A stretch of DNA of 64,000 nt. It comes from Actinomycetospora sp. NBRC 106375. Lineage in GTDB: Bacteria > Actinomycetota > Actinomycetes > Mycobacteriales > Pseudonocardiaceae. Below, piece after piece: positions 44,204 to 55,500 of this stretch. The notes below the pieces were generated by a model. The model saw only the letters and a program-made list of their open reading frames with translations, did not search any database and was not told the DNA's origin. The DNA lies in NCBI RefSeq assembly GCF_030269665.1, contig NZ_BSTS01000012.1, forward strand, positions 1 to 64,000, written 5' to 3'. Within the stretch, counting starts at the first letter, position 1. The number at the start of each line of letters is the position of its first letter. The translations under genes and the position numbers were made by a program.

Positions 44204-45591
44204 GGCGCCGGGATGATGTTGGCGTTGCGGTGGAAGAGGTTGTCCGGGTCGTAGGCGGCCTTGATCTCCGCGAGCCGCGCGTACTTCGTGCCGTAGGCCG
44301 CCGGGACGCGGTGGGCGTCGTCGACGCCCAGCCCGTTGGCGTAACCGCCCCGGCCGATCCCGTGCGGCGCGAGGGCGTCGTAGAAGCCCCGCACCCAGGC
44401 GCGCTCCGTCGTGAGCGGCACGCCGTCCGGGGTCATCCCCAGGATGAAGACCTGCAGACGGGGGGTCCGCTCGCCGCTGAACGCCGTGCTCGCGTCCTCG
44501 GCGTCGCAGTAGGCGCCGGAGAGGTCGTAGAAGAACACCGCCGACGTCGGCGGTGCCATCGCGCCCACCCCGTCCACGACCACGTCGATGACGTCGTCGG
44601 TGAAGCCCTCGAGGTAGAGCGACTTCTCGTACGCGCGGGTCCCCCAGCCGTACGCCTCGTCGAACATCTGCTGCAGCTCGACGTACGGCATCGGGGTGAC
44701 CAGCTCGAACAGCGGCGGCAGCGCGCCGCGCACGCGGTCGACCACGGCGCGATGGGCGTCCTCGGCGCCGAAGCCGACTGCGCACAGCGCGAGCCCGCGC
44801 CGCAGGTGGTGCTCCTCGGGCACGAACGGTGCCGGCGGGGCGTGCATCGCCACCACCTCGAAGCTGACGTCGGGCGGCAGGTCGGCGATGACCTCTCGCG
44901 ACACCCGCAGCGCCTCGGCCGCGCGGTCCATGCCGTAGAAGAGCATGCCCAGCTGGATCAGGGGGCCCACCTCGTGGAGGGCGAGCTCGAACGAGGTGAC
45001 GATCCCGAAGTTCCCGCCGCCGCCGCGGACGGCCCAGAACAGGTCGGTGTTCTCGTCGGCGTCCGCGCGCACGATCCGGCCGTCGGCGAGCACCACCTGC
45101 GCCGCGACGAGGTTGTCACAGGTGAGCCCGTGCTGGCGGGTCAGCCAGCCCATCCCCCCGCCGGTCGTGATGCCCCCGACCCCGGTGTGGCCGATCTCGC
45201 CGAGGGGGACCGCCAGCCCGTGGGCCTGGGTCGCCGCGTCGAGATCCCGTTGCAGTGCTCCGCCCCCGACGACGGCCCGCCGGGCCACCGGGTCGACCTG
45301 CACATCGTTCATCCGCGTGAGGTCGACGACGATCCCCGCGTCACCGACGGACATGCCCGAGACGGAGTGGGCACCGCAGCGCACCGAGATCTCGAGCGAC
45401 GCGTCGCGGGCGAACACCACGGCCGCGGCGACGTCCTCGGCCGTCACGCAGTAGGCGACGACGGACGGCCGCCGGTCGATGTCGCCGTTCCACTCCCGGC
45501 GGGCCTCGTCGTAGTCCGGGTCGTCCGCGGTGACGACGCTCCCCGTGAGCGCCGAGCGCAGGTCCTCGAACCGTGAGATCACCTGTGTCAT
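44200..45591 (-). CDS. FAD-linked oxidase, berberine-bridge-enzyme type
   Basis: 463 residues from an ATG with AAGGAG. FAD_binding_4 domain with the flavin-linking His in VRCGAHSVSGMSVGDAGIVVDL, GHTGVGGITTGGGMGWLTRQHGLTCDNL and GGGGNFGIVTSFEL, and the C-terminal BBE motif YDPDNLFHRNANI. Such enzymes oxidise alcohols or sugars with O2. It is inserted between the ACT gene and ligA and absent from the corresponding mycobacterial block. Substrate unknown. Confidence 0.92.
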   Translation of the reverse strand: MTQVISRFEDLRSALTGSVVTADDPDYDEARREWNGDIDRRPSVVAYCVTAEDVAAAVVFARDASLEISVRCGAHSVSGMSVGDAGIVVDLTRMNDVQVDPVARRAVVGGGALQRDLDAATQAHGLAVPLGEIGHTGVGGITTGGGMGWLTRQHGLTCDNLVAAQVVLADGRIVRADADENTDLFWAVRGGGGNFGIVTSFELALHEVGPLIQLGMLFYGMDRAAEALRVSREVIADLPPDVSFEVVAMHAPPAPFVPEEHHLRRGLALCAVGFGAEDAHRAVVDRVRGALPPLFELVTPMPYVELQQMFDEAYGWGTRAYEKSLYLEGFTDDVIDVVVDGVGAMAPPTSAVFFYDLSGAYCDAEDASTAFSGERTPRLQVFILGMTPDGVPLTTERAWVRGFYDALAPHGIGRGGYANGLGVDDAHRVPAAYGTKYARLAEIKAAYDPDNLFHRNANIIPAP

Positions 45592-45710
45592 GGGTCGGAC
45601 TCCTTCCCCCCGGGCCACCTGGTCCCCCGCGGCCCTGGATCCGGAACGCCCCTCGCTCCGGAGCCGCCCACGCTAGTGCCACGCTCCGTGATCAGACGCT
45701 GCTCCGAACG

Positions 45711-45727
45711 AGCTATCATCGATAGCT
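45711..45727. promoter_or_regulatory. Possible operator upstream of the FAD oxidase
   Basis: AGCTATC-atc-GATAGCT, a perfect 7-bp dyad 120 bp upstream of the oxidase start, in the 216-bp spacer between it and the BKACE gene. The size fits a MarR/GntR-type operator; no regulator gene is adjacent. Confidence 0.35.
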
Positions 45728-45807
45728 AGGCGAAGACAAAGGCGGCATTCGACTACGGAAGGACACCAAGCTGTCCGGTGACTCGTGCACGCGGTGGATG
45801 CGGAGGG

Positions 45808-46626
45808 TCAGCGGCGGTGCTCGGCGCGGGACCCGGGCCAGAAGCCGGCCGCGCGCAGGCCGCCGGTGCGGGCGCCGTTGCGCCTGCGGTCCCAGCGGCC
45901 GCCCACGTCCTTGCCCTGCGCGTACCGCACGAGCTCCTCGTTGCCGGTCGCGAGCCAGGTGCCGTCGGGACCCTTGAGGGTGTCCTCGAAGCCGATGCGG
46001 CAGTCGAGGTTGTTCCGCTGCGCGTACTCGAGCACCGGCCAGGCGCCCGCCTCCTCGCCGTGCAGCAGGATCGGCGCCGGCACCGGGCCCAGGGCCTTGA
46101 GGATGCGGACGGCCTCGGCGACGGCGGTGTCCGGGTCGGTGACGGTGACCTCGGCGAGCACCCGGACGGTGCCCCGCGGCAGGCCGGCCTGCTTGAGCTG
46201 CACGGCGTCGCCGGTGGTCCACACGCCCAGCTCGACGCCGATGTCGACGGCGTCGAGCGCGGCGCACACGCGCTGCCAGCCGCGCTCGTGCACGTTGACC
46301 GCCGCGACGTCGGGGCGCGCGTGCCGCGGCAGGCGCCCCCACTGGCCGATGATCTCGGTGCGCTTGAGGGGGTCGGGCTCGACCCAGCGCGCGGTGGTGA
46401 CGCCGATCTCGAGGTCGGGGGCCTCGCGACGGATGGTGTCGACGACCGTGCCGATCACCCGCGGGTCGAGGCTCTCCTGGCCGTCGCGGTCGCGGGGGTG
46501 GACGTGCAGGCTCTCGACGCCCAGCGCCGCCACCGCCCGGGCGTCGCGCGCGAGGTGGCGCGGGCTCATCGGGACCGCCGGGTACACGTCCGCGGGACGG
46601 GCACCGTTGGGGCAGCACTGCAGCAC
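45808..46626 (-). CDS. Beta-keto acid cleavage enzyme (BKACE, DUF849)
   Basis: 272 residues from the GTG at 46626, chosen for GGAGGG upstream and for the usual start VLQCCPNGAR. Zinc-binding HVHPRD (about 49-54), ELGVWTTGD, LLHGEEAGAW and RIGFEDTL fit the BKACE TIM barrel, which condenses a beta-keto acid with acetyl-CoA to give acetoacetate and a CoA ester. The specificity pocket cannot be read by eye. Downstream gene (oxidase) on the same strand could supply a keto acid. Confidence 0.88.
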   Translation of the reverse strand: MLQCCPNGARPADVYPAVPMSPRHLARDARAVAALGVESLHVHPRDRDGQESLDPRVIGTVVDTIRREAPDLEIGVTTARWVEPDPLKRTEIIGQWGRLPRHARPDVAAVNVHERGWQRVCAALDAVDIGVELGVWTTGDAVQLKQAGLPRGTVRVLAEVTVTDPDTAVAEAVRILKALGPVPAPILLHGEEAGAWPVLEYAQRNNLDCRIGFEDTLKGPDGTWLATGNEELVRYAQGKDVGGRWDRRRNGARTGGLRAAGFWPGSRAEHRR

Positions 46627-46825
46627 CGCGGCGTCCCTCCCTCCGCCCGTGAGCCTCGTCCCGGGTGTCCAGCTTCGACGCTGGCGGCGGCGGAGGCAAC
46701 GCCAACGCGTCAGCGCTCGGGCTCCCGGCGGCACGCCACCCGGACGGTCGCACCGCCGTCACCCGACGGTGTGAGTGTGCCGGACACCCCGGGAAGGTCC
46801 GCTACCGGCCGGTCGGACGATCTCG

Positions 46826-49739
<2,914 letters not shown>

Positions 49740-49817
49740 GGCTGCCTCCCCGGGCCGTCGGTGCTCACGGAGAGTACGCGCGATCGGCCGTCCGAGGGGA
49801 TGGTCGTCGCCAGTCGA

Positions 49818-50768
49818 TCACTCTACGTGTCGACCCAGGTGTCGTTCCACCGACGCGACGAAGCCGGTGGCGATGCCGGCGTAGGAGGTGTCGGTGACGC
49901 CGCCGACGTGCGGGGTGACGGCGACGTTCTCGGCGAGCAGGGGGTCGTCGGCGTCGATCGGCTCGACCCAGGTGACGTCGAGCCCGGCGCCGGCGAGGTG
50001 GCCGTCGCGCAGCGCGGCGGTGAGCGCGTCCTTGTCGACGACCGGTCCGCGGGCGACGTTGACGACGTGGCCGCCGGGCCGCAGCGCGTCGAACGCGGCC
50101 GTGCCGACGATCCCGCGCGTCTCGTCGGTGAGGGGACACGCGACGACGAGGTCGTCGCAGCACGCCAGGGCGGCGGTCAGGTCGTCGACGCGGTGGAAGT
50201 GGGCGTCGTCGAGGAGCGCCGCGGCCCGGGGCGTCTCGGCGCGCGGACGCCGTCCGATCCCGACCGGCTCCGCGCCGAAGGCCCGCAGCCGGACGATCAC
50301 CTCCGCGCCGATGTCACCGACGCCGAGGACGCCGACGGTGCGCCCGGCCAGGGTCCGCCCGGACGGCTCGCCCACCAGCTCCTTCGACACGTTCGCCCGC
50401 GCCTCCTCGAACCGCCGCAGGAGCGCGAGCAGGTGCAGCAGGGCGATCTCGGCGACGGCGACCGCGTTGCCGGACACGGCGCCGGAGACGTTGTCGACCG
50501 GCAGGCCGCGCTCCTGCGCGGCGGGCAGGTCGACGCCGGAGAGGCCGACGCCGAACTGCTGGATCATGCGTGGCGTCGTCGCGTCCATCAGCGCGCCGGA
50601 GATCGTGCTGCCCATGGGGCAGAGGATGTCGACCGGGTCCAGGCCTCCGTCCGGCACCTCGACGGGGACGTCGACGATCTCGACGCCGGTCCAGCCGACC
50701 TTGTCGAACGCCGTCTCGAGGGCTCCGCGCAGGGCGGCGAACCCGCCGCCCACCAGTCCGATCCGCAC
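49818..50768 (-). CDS. D-isomer-specific 2-hydroxyacid dehydrogenase, second copy
   Basis: 316 residues from the GTG at 50768 (RIGLVGGG). NAD motif VGVLGVGDIGAEVIVRLRAFG, CPLTDETRGIVGTAAFDALRPGGHVVNVARGPVVD with the catalytic Arg, Glu in VEPIDADDPLL and His in VAVTPHVGGVTDTSY. Closer in pattern to phosphoglycerate/glyoxylate reductases than the copy at 36.7 kb. 52 bp downstream of the methionine-synthase-like gene. Confidence 0.9.
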   Translation of the reverse strand: MRIGLVGGGFAALRGALETAFDKVGWTGVEIVDVPVEVPDGGLDPVDILCPMGSTISGALMDATTPRMIQQFGVGLSGVDLPAAQERGLPVDNVSGAVSGNAVAVAEIALLHLLALLRRFEEARANVSKELVGEPSGRTLAGRTVGVLGVGDIGAEVIVRLRAFGAEPVGIGRRPRAETPRAAALLDDAHFHRVDDLTAALACCDDLVVACPLTDETRGIVGTAAFDALRPGGHVVNVARGPVVDKDALTAALRDGHLAGAGLDVTWVEPIDADDPLLAENVAVTPHVGGVTDTSYAGIATGFVASVERHLGRHVE

Positions 50769-50820
50769 GGCGCCCAGTATCGGATCCCGCGGCCCGGCGC
50801 GTGCGCCGCGGGGATCACCG

Positions 50821-51876
50821 TCACCAGCTCGCGGGAGGGTCCGCGAACGCGCGGGCGAGCTCGACGGTCGTGCTCGTCGCCCGCCGGGCCCAGCCCGGTG
50901 TCGCCCCGGCGAGGCCGCAGGACGGCGTGACGACGGCGCGGTCGGCGAGGCGGGCGCGGTCGAAGCCCAGCTGGTCGGCGAGCTCGAGGGCGGGCGCGGC
51001 GAGGGCGTGGAGGTCGGGCCGGGCGCTCGGATCGGTGGAGGGGACGATGCCCAGCCAGAGATCCCGGTCCTCCCAGAGCTCCCCGAGGGCGTCGAGGATC
51101 TCCTTGGGGGCGTCCGGGCCACCCAGCGCGGTGAGGTCGACGGCGACGGCGTCGGGGGCGGTGGCGCCGAGCAGGGCGAGCGGCGGGGTGGGGTGGCAGC
51201 AGTGGAGGACGACCCTCTCCGCACCCGCGGCGCGCGCTCCCTCGACCGTCGCGGCGAGCAGGGACCGGGCCTCGGCGCCGGGCACCGCGCCGACCGTCCC
51301 GTAGCCCGAGGGCGTCGTCAGGGAACCGGCGAGCACGGCCGGCAGCGTCGGCTCGTCGATCTGGACGACGACGGGGGCGCCGGTGCGGCGGGCGAGCGTG
51401 GCAACGTGCGTGCGCAGCCCCTCGGCGAGGCTGGCGGCGAACTCGGCGACGGCGCCGCGGTCGGTGAGCACGCGGTGCCCGCTGTGCAGCTCGACGCCCG
51501 CGGCCAGCGTCCACGGCCCCGCGACCTGGCACTTCACCGCGCGCGGCGTCGCCCCGGCCGCGCCGAGGGCCTCGTCGAGGGCGTCCACGTCGCGGGCGAG
51601 CAGGTCCTCGGCGCGCCGCTGGTCGCCGCCGGGCCTGTGCACGACCCGGTAGCCCGACGGCCACACCTCGACGGCGAGGTCGACGAGCATCGCGGCGGCG
51701 CGCCCGATCATGTCCGCGCCGGCGCCGCGAGCGGGGAGCTCCGGGACGTAGGGCAGGCCGGGGACCTCGCCGACGATCGTGCGCGCGGCCTCCTGCCGGT
51801 CGGTCCCGGGCCACGAGCCCAGCCCCGTGGCACGGTCGCCGGGCTCGGGCTCCCGCGCGGCGGTCGTCTCACTCAC
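50821..51876 (-). CDS. Cobalamin-independent methionine synthase-like protein (Rv3015c-like)
   Basis: 351 residues, GTG start. Corresponds to the C-terminal catalytic barrel of MetE: GLGSWPGTD at the start, VAGPWTLAAGVELHSGHR, VVQIDEPTLPAVL, VVLHCCHPTPP with zinc-type His/Cys, and VVTPSCGLAGATPGWA with the last Cys. The N-terminal half of MetE is missing, as in its mycobacterial counterpart beside ligA. Methyl donor and acceptor are uncertain. Confidence 0.85.
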   Translation of the reverse strand: MSETTAAREPEPGDRATGLGSWPGTDRQEAARTIVGEVPGLPYVPELPARGAGADMIGRAAAMLVDLAVEVWPSGYRVVHRPGGDQRRAEDLLARDVDALDEALGAAGATPRAVKCQVAGPWTLAAGVELHSGHRVLTDRGAVAEFAASLAEGLRTHVATLARRTGAPVVVQIDEPTLPAVLAGSLTTPSGYGTVGAVPGAEARSLLAATVEGARAAGAERVVLHCCHPTPPLALLGATAPDAVAVDLTALGGPDAPKEILDALGELWEDRDLWLGIVPSTDPSARPDLHALAAPALELADQLGFDRARLADRAVVTPSCGLAGATPGWARRATSTTVELARAFADPPASW

Positions 51877-52108
51877 GCGCCCAGGATCCACCCGGCCTCC
51901 GGGACCGTGCCGCGCGGGGCGGCCGCGCCGCCGTGGTCCTGAGCGAAGAGCACCGTCGGGCGGAGAGATGGGCGAGGGGCGCCCTCCGCTGGAACCCGGC
52001 GGGGTCGAGGAGATCAGGAGCGCTTCGTCCACGTGCCCGGGGCCCGGGTGGTGGATGAGGTGCCCGTGATCTCGGGAGACCCGGCCTCCGACCGGCCCCC
52101 GGACGACC
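51877..52108. repeat. Intergenic region with a long imperfect palindrome
   Basis: GAGATCAGGAGCGCTTCGTC (from 52009) and its imperfect inverted copy GTGGATGAGGTGCCCGTGAT (52052 on) flank a CCCGGGGCCCGGG core. The GATCAGGAGC-type arm also occurs in the 23.2-kb hairpin, indicating a small dispersed family. It separates two minus-strand genes. No other element seen. Confidence 0.5.
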
Positions 52109-52903
52109 TCAGCCGCGACCGGCGCCCGCCGGGGCGAGGTCCACCGCCGGCGGCGGCCACCCGACGCCGAGGCGGTCGGCCAGCCCGGCGACGCCGTCGT
52201 CGGTGACCTTCAGCGCGCGGTGGCCGGGCATCGAGCGCAGCCAGCCGTCCTCGTCGAACCGCGCGAGCAGCGCCGCGGCGAGCGGGCCGGCGAGGTGGTG
52301 GCGCTGCTCGGTCCAGTCGACGCAGCAGCGCACCGCGGACAGACCGTCGGGCACCGCCACCCCGAGGCCGGCGAGACCGGCGCGGCCCGTGTCGGTGAGG
52401 CGGTAGGCGCCGTCCTCGGCGACGGGCCCGGGCAGCTGGTGGCCCTCCCGCTCCGTGGGGTCCGGGGTGCCGTCGGAGCCCTCGATCCAGCCCTGGTCGC
52501 GCAGCGCGTCGGTGACGGCGACGCCGAGGCGGCCGGCGAGGTGGTCGTAGCAGCGGCGGGCCAGGCGCATCGCGTGGGCACGGGTGCCCTCGCGCAGGGA
52601 TCGGACCGGGCGCGCGGGCGCGATCCGCCCCAGCACCTCGACGAGCCGCGCGACCTCGGGTCCCGCGAGCCGGTAGTAGCGGTACCGGCCGGTCGCGACG
52701 ACCTCGGTCAGCCCGCGCTCGGTCAGACGGCCGAGGTGCCCGCTCGCCGTCGACGGGGCCACGCCCGCCTCCGCCGCCAGCGTGCTCGCGGGCAGCGCCC
52801 GCCCGTCGGCGAGCGCCAGCAGCATGCGACAGCGGGCGCGGTCGGCGAGCAGCTCACCGACCGCGGCCATGTCGACGTCGCCGCCGGGTGTCTGCGGTGC
52901 CAT
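52109..52903 (-). CDS. ArsR-type winged-helix transcriptional regulator with C-terminal extension
   Basis: 264 residues from the ATG at 52903. ArsR helix-turn-helix (LLADRARCRMLLALADGRALPASTLAAEAGVAPSTASGHLGRLTERGL, about 15-62), wing VVATGRYRYYRL, and a 150-residue C-terminal part (CYDHLAGRLGVAVTDALRDQGWI ... RCCVDWTEQRHHLAGPLAAAL) found in the larger actinobacterial regulators of this group. No metal-binding Cys pair. Divergent from the following gene, which it may control. Confidence 0.88.
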   Translation of the reverse strand: MAPQTPGGDVDMAAVGELLADRARCRMLLALADGRALPASTLAAEAGVAPSTASGHLGRLTERGLTEVVATGRYRYYRLAGPEVARLVEVLGRIAPARPVRSLREGTRAHAMRLARRCYDHLAGRLGVAVTDALRDQGWIEGSDGTPDPTEREGHQLPGPVAEDGAYRLTDTGRAGLAGLGVAVPDGLSAVRCCVDWTEQRHHLAGPLAAALLARFDEDGWLRSMPGHRALKVTDDGVAGLADRLGVGWPPPAVDLAPAGAGRG

Positions 52904-52997
52904 GGCCCCGACCGTAGGAGCGCGACGCTGCGGCGTGCACCGAAGCGTCGCCACCTCTCGTCGGAACGCCACGCCGACCGGCTGGGAGCATGGTCCG

Positions 52998-53852
52998 GTG
53001 GCGCAGGTGCTGGCGGGGCCGCAGTGGCGGGCCCGGGCGGGCGAGCACGCCGCGCGGGCCGACGCCCTGACCGCCGGGCACCGGGCGCGCCGGCAGCGCG
53101 GCGAGGCGCACCCGGTCGAGGACTTCCTCTACACCTACTACCCCACCCGCCCCAGCCGGCTGCGGCGCTGGCACCCCGGGGCCGGGGTGGTGCTCGAGGA
53201 CGCCGGGGAGCGGGCGGTGTGGCGCCACTACGTCGCCGAGGACGGCGGCACGAGGGTCGATCACGAGACGCTCGGGCGGGAGCGCGGCGCCACGATCACC
53301 TTCGTCGCCGCCCTCCTGCGCGCCACGGCGTCGCGGGAGCCCCAGCTCGGCTGCTTCGGCCTCCACGAGTGGGCCATGGTCTACCGCGACGAGGACACCC
53401 GGCACCCGGTCCCGCTGCGGCTGGGCACCGAGGGCACCGACGCCGTCGTCGAGTCGCACCGCCTGCGCTGCTCGCACTTCGACGCCTACCGCTTCTTCAC
53501 CGACGCCGCGGCGCCGCGCAACGCGGTCACCCCGACCCGGGAGCGCCAGCCGGACCTCGAGCAGCCCGGCTGCCTGCACGCGGGCATGGATCTCTACAAG
53601 TGGGCCGACAAGCTGGGGCCACTCGTGCCCGGCGAGCTGCTGCTCGACGCGTTCACGCTCGCCCGCGACATCCGGGTGCTCGACATGCGCGCGTCGCCCT
53701 ACGACCTCGCCGACCTCGGCTACGACCCGGTGCGCATCGAGACCTCCGAGGGCAAGGCCGAGTACGCCGCCGCCCAGCGCGGCTTCGCCGACCGCGGCGC
53801 CGCCCTCCGCGCCCGCCTCCTCCACGTCTGTGAGCAGTTGGCCCCCCGATAG
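52998..53852 (+). CDS. Protein usually annotated as 3-methyladenine DNA glycosylase
   Basis: 284 residues, GTG start. The conserved stretch HPVEDFLYTYYPTRPSRLRRWHPG, FGLHEWAMVYRDEDTRHP, ESHRLRCSHFDAYRFFT, QPGCLHAGMDLYKWADKLGP and ASPYDLADLGYDPV identify an actinobacterial family generally called 3-methyladenine glycosylase. It does not resemble Tag, AlkA or MPG, so the name should be treated as unproven. Divergent from the ArsR-type gene. Confidence 0.75.
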   Translation: MAQVLAGPQWRARAGEHAARADALTAGHRARRQRGEAHPVEDFLYTYYPTRPSRLRRWHPGAGVVLEDAGERAVWRHYVAEDGGTRVDHETLGRERGATITFVAALLRATASREPQLGCFGLHEWAMVYRDEDTRHPVPLRLGTEGTDAVVESHRLRCSHFDAYRFFTDAAAPRNAVTPTRERQPDLEQPGCLHAGMDLYKWADKLGPLVPGELLLDAFTLARDIRVLDMRASPYDLADLGYDPVRIETSEGKAEYAAAQRGFADRGAALRARLLHVCEQLAPR

Positions 53853-53881
53853 GGGCGCCAACCGCTCACATGGGATCGCAT

Positions 53882-53897
53882 TTGACAGGCTTGTAAA
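53882..53897 (+). promoter_or_regulatory. Candidate operator of the ligase-carboxylase-TetR operon
   Basis: TTGACA-GGCT-TGTAAA, an almost exact 6-4-6 dyad (one mismatch between arms) 10 bp before the start of the acyl-CoA ligase gene. The TetR encoded as the third gene of the operon is the natural candidate to bind here (inference). TTGACA could also double as a -35 element. Confidence 0.5.
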
Positions 53898-53907
53898 GTC
53901 CGGGGTC

Positions 53908-55500
53908 ATGGGACTCCCCGCGCTCGAGCAGCGCACGGTGCTCGCCACGCTGGAGCGCGCCCTGGAGCGGGCGCCCGACGACGTCGCCCAGATCGACCGC
54001 GCCGGGCGCTGGACCACGGCCCAGGCCTTCGACCGGTCGCGGCGGCTCGGCAGCGGGCTCCACGGGCTCGGCGTGCGACCGGACGCCCCCGTCGCGCTCA
54101 TGGTCGACAACTCGTTCGACGCCGTGCACACCGCGCTCGGGCTCGCGCTGGTCGGCGGGGTGCAGGTGCCCGTCAACACCGCCTACAAGGGCGGCTTCCT
54201 CGCCCACGTCCTGCGCGACTCGGGCTCCGAGGTGCTCGTCGTCGAGCCGGGCTACGTCGAGCGCGTGCTCGCCGTCGCGGACGAGGTACCGGCGCTGCAC
54301 ACGGTGGTGGTGCTGGGGGAGACGGCGCCGAGCAGCACGAGATTCCGCGTGATCCCCTGGGCCGAGCTGGAGACCGCGCGCCCCGCCGACCCCGTCCGCC
54401 GCGGGCCCGGCGACCTCATGGCGATCATGTACACGTCGGGCACCACCGGCCGCGCGAAGGGCGTGCTCGTCCCCCACGCCCACGCGTACACCTACGCCAG
54501 CCGGGAGCACCTCGAGAGGCCGGGGCCCGGCGACCGCTCGCTGGTCACGCTGCCGATCTTCCACCTCGCCGGGCAGTGGTACGGCGTCTACCAGGCCCTG
54601 ATCCACACCATCCCCTGCGTGCTCGAGCCCGGGTTCTCGGTCAGCGGGTTCTGGCGCGCCGTCCGCGAGCACGGCATCACGTACACGACCATGCTCGGCG
54701 CGGTCGCCGAGCTGCTCGCCCAGACCCCGCCGGCCCCCGACGACGCCGACAACCCCCTCGAGCTCGCCGTCATGGCCCCGCTCGCGAGCGACGTGGCGGG
54801 CTTCCGACGCCGTTTCGGCACCGACGTCGCCGCCGTCTACGGCATGAGCGAGATCGGCTGCGTCCTCGACGGCCCGCCCGCGTCCATCGTCGGCGGGGAA
54901 TGCGGCTTTCCTCGCACGGGGTTCACGCTGCGGCTGGTCGACGAGGCCGGCGAGGAGGTCGCCCCCGGACAGATCGGCGAGCTGCTCGTCCGCCCCGAGG
55001 AGCCCCACACCGTGATGGCCGGCTACCACGGCCTCCCCGAGGTGACGGCCCGGACGATCAGGGACGGGTGGGTGCACACCGGCGACGCGTTCCGCACCGA
55101 CGCCGAGGGGCGCTTCTTCTTCTCCGACCGCATGAAGGACGCGCTGCGCCGCCGCGGCGAGAACATCTCGAGCTTCGAGGTCGAGAGCGTGGTCAACGCC
55201 CACCCCGACGTCTACGAGAGCGCCGTGGTCGCCGTGCCGTCCGAGGTCGGCGAGGACGAGATCAAGGTGGTCGTCGTCCCGCAGCAGGGCGCGACGGTCG
55301 ACCCCGAGCAGCTCACGTACTTCCTGGTCGACCGGCTCCCGTACTTCATGGTGCCCCGCTACGTCGAGCTCGCCGCGGAGCTGCCGAAGACGCCGACGCA
55401 CAAGGTCCAGAAGGCCCGGCTGCGCGAGAGCGGCGCCACCGGCTGGGACCGCGAGGCCGCCGGCATCCGGGTGCGCCGCACCGGGGTGACGAGCCGATGA
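53908..55500 (+). CDS. Acyl-CoA synthetase (AMP-dependent ligase)
   Basis: 530 residues. Activates a carboxylic acid through an acyl-adenylate to its CoA thioester. P-loop-like A3 motif MYTSGTTGRAKGV (about 173), A5 YGMSEIG, A7 TGDAFRTD, A8 RMKDALRRRGENISSFEVE and the C-terminal Lys in THKVQKARL (PTHKVQK). Resembles the CaiC-like branch. First gene of a three-gene operon; its stop overlaps the carboxylase ATG, suggesting that the CoA ester made here is carboxylated next. Confidence 0.94.
   Translation: MGLPALEQRTVLATLERALERAPDDVAQIDRAGRWTTAQAFDRSRRLGSGLHGLGVRPDAPVALMVDNSFDAVHTALGLALVGGVQVPVNTAYKGGFLAHVLRDSGSEVLVVEPGYVERVLAVADEVPALHTVVVLGETAPSSTRFRVIPWAELETARPADPVRRGPGDLMAIMYTSGTTGRAKGVLVPHAHAYTYASREHLERPGPGDRSLVTLPIFHLAGQWYGVYQALIHTIPCVLEPGFSVSGFWRAVREHGITYTTMLGAVAELLAQTPPAPDDADNPLELAVMAPLASDVAGFRRRFGTDVAAVYGMSEIGCVLDGPPASIVGGECGFPRTGFTLRLVDEAGEEVAPGQIGELLVRPEEPHTVMAGYHGLPEVTARTIRDGWVHTGDAFRTDAEGRFFFSDRMKDALRRRGENISSFEVESVVNAHPDVYESAVVAVPSEVGEDEIKVVVVPQQGATVDPEQLTYFLVDRLPYFMVPRYVELAAELPKTPTHKVQKARLRESGATGWDREAAGIRVRRTGVTSR

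Noticed and set aside
54899-54912. aatgcggctttcct, identical to 14 bases of the 46-bp palindromic repeat, inside the acyl-CoA ligase gene
   Set aside because: It encodes a plausible ECGFPR segment at the normal place of the family's GxxGxPxPG motif and has no palindromic partner, so it is probably chance.
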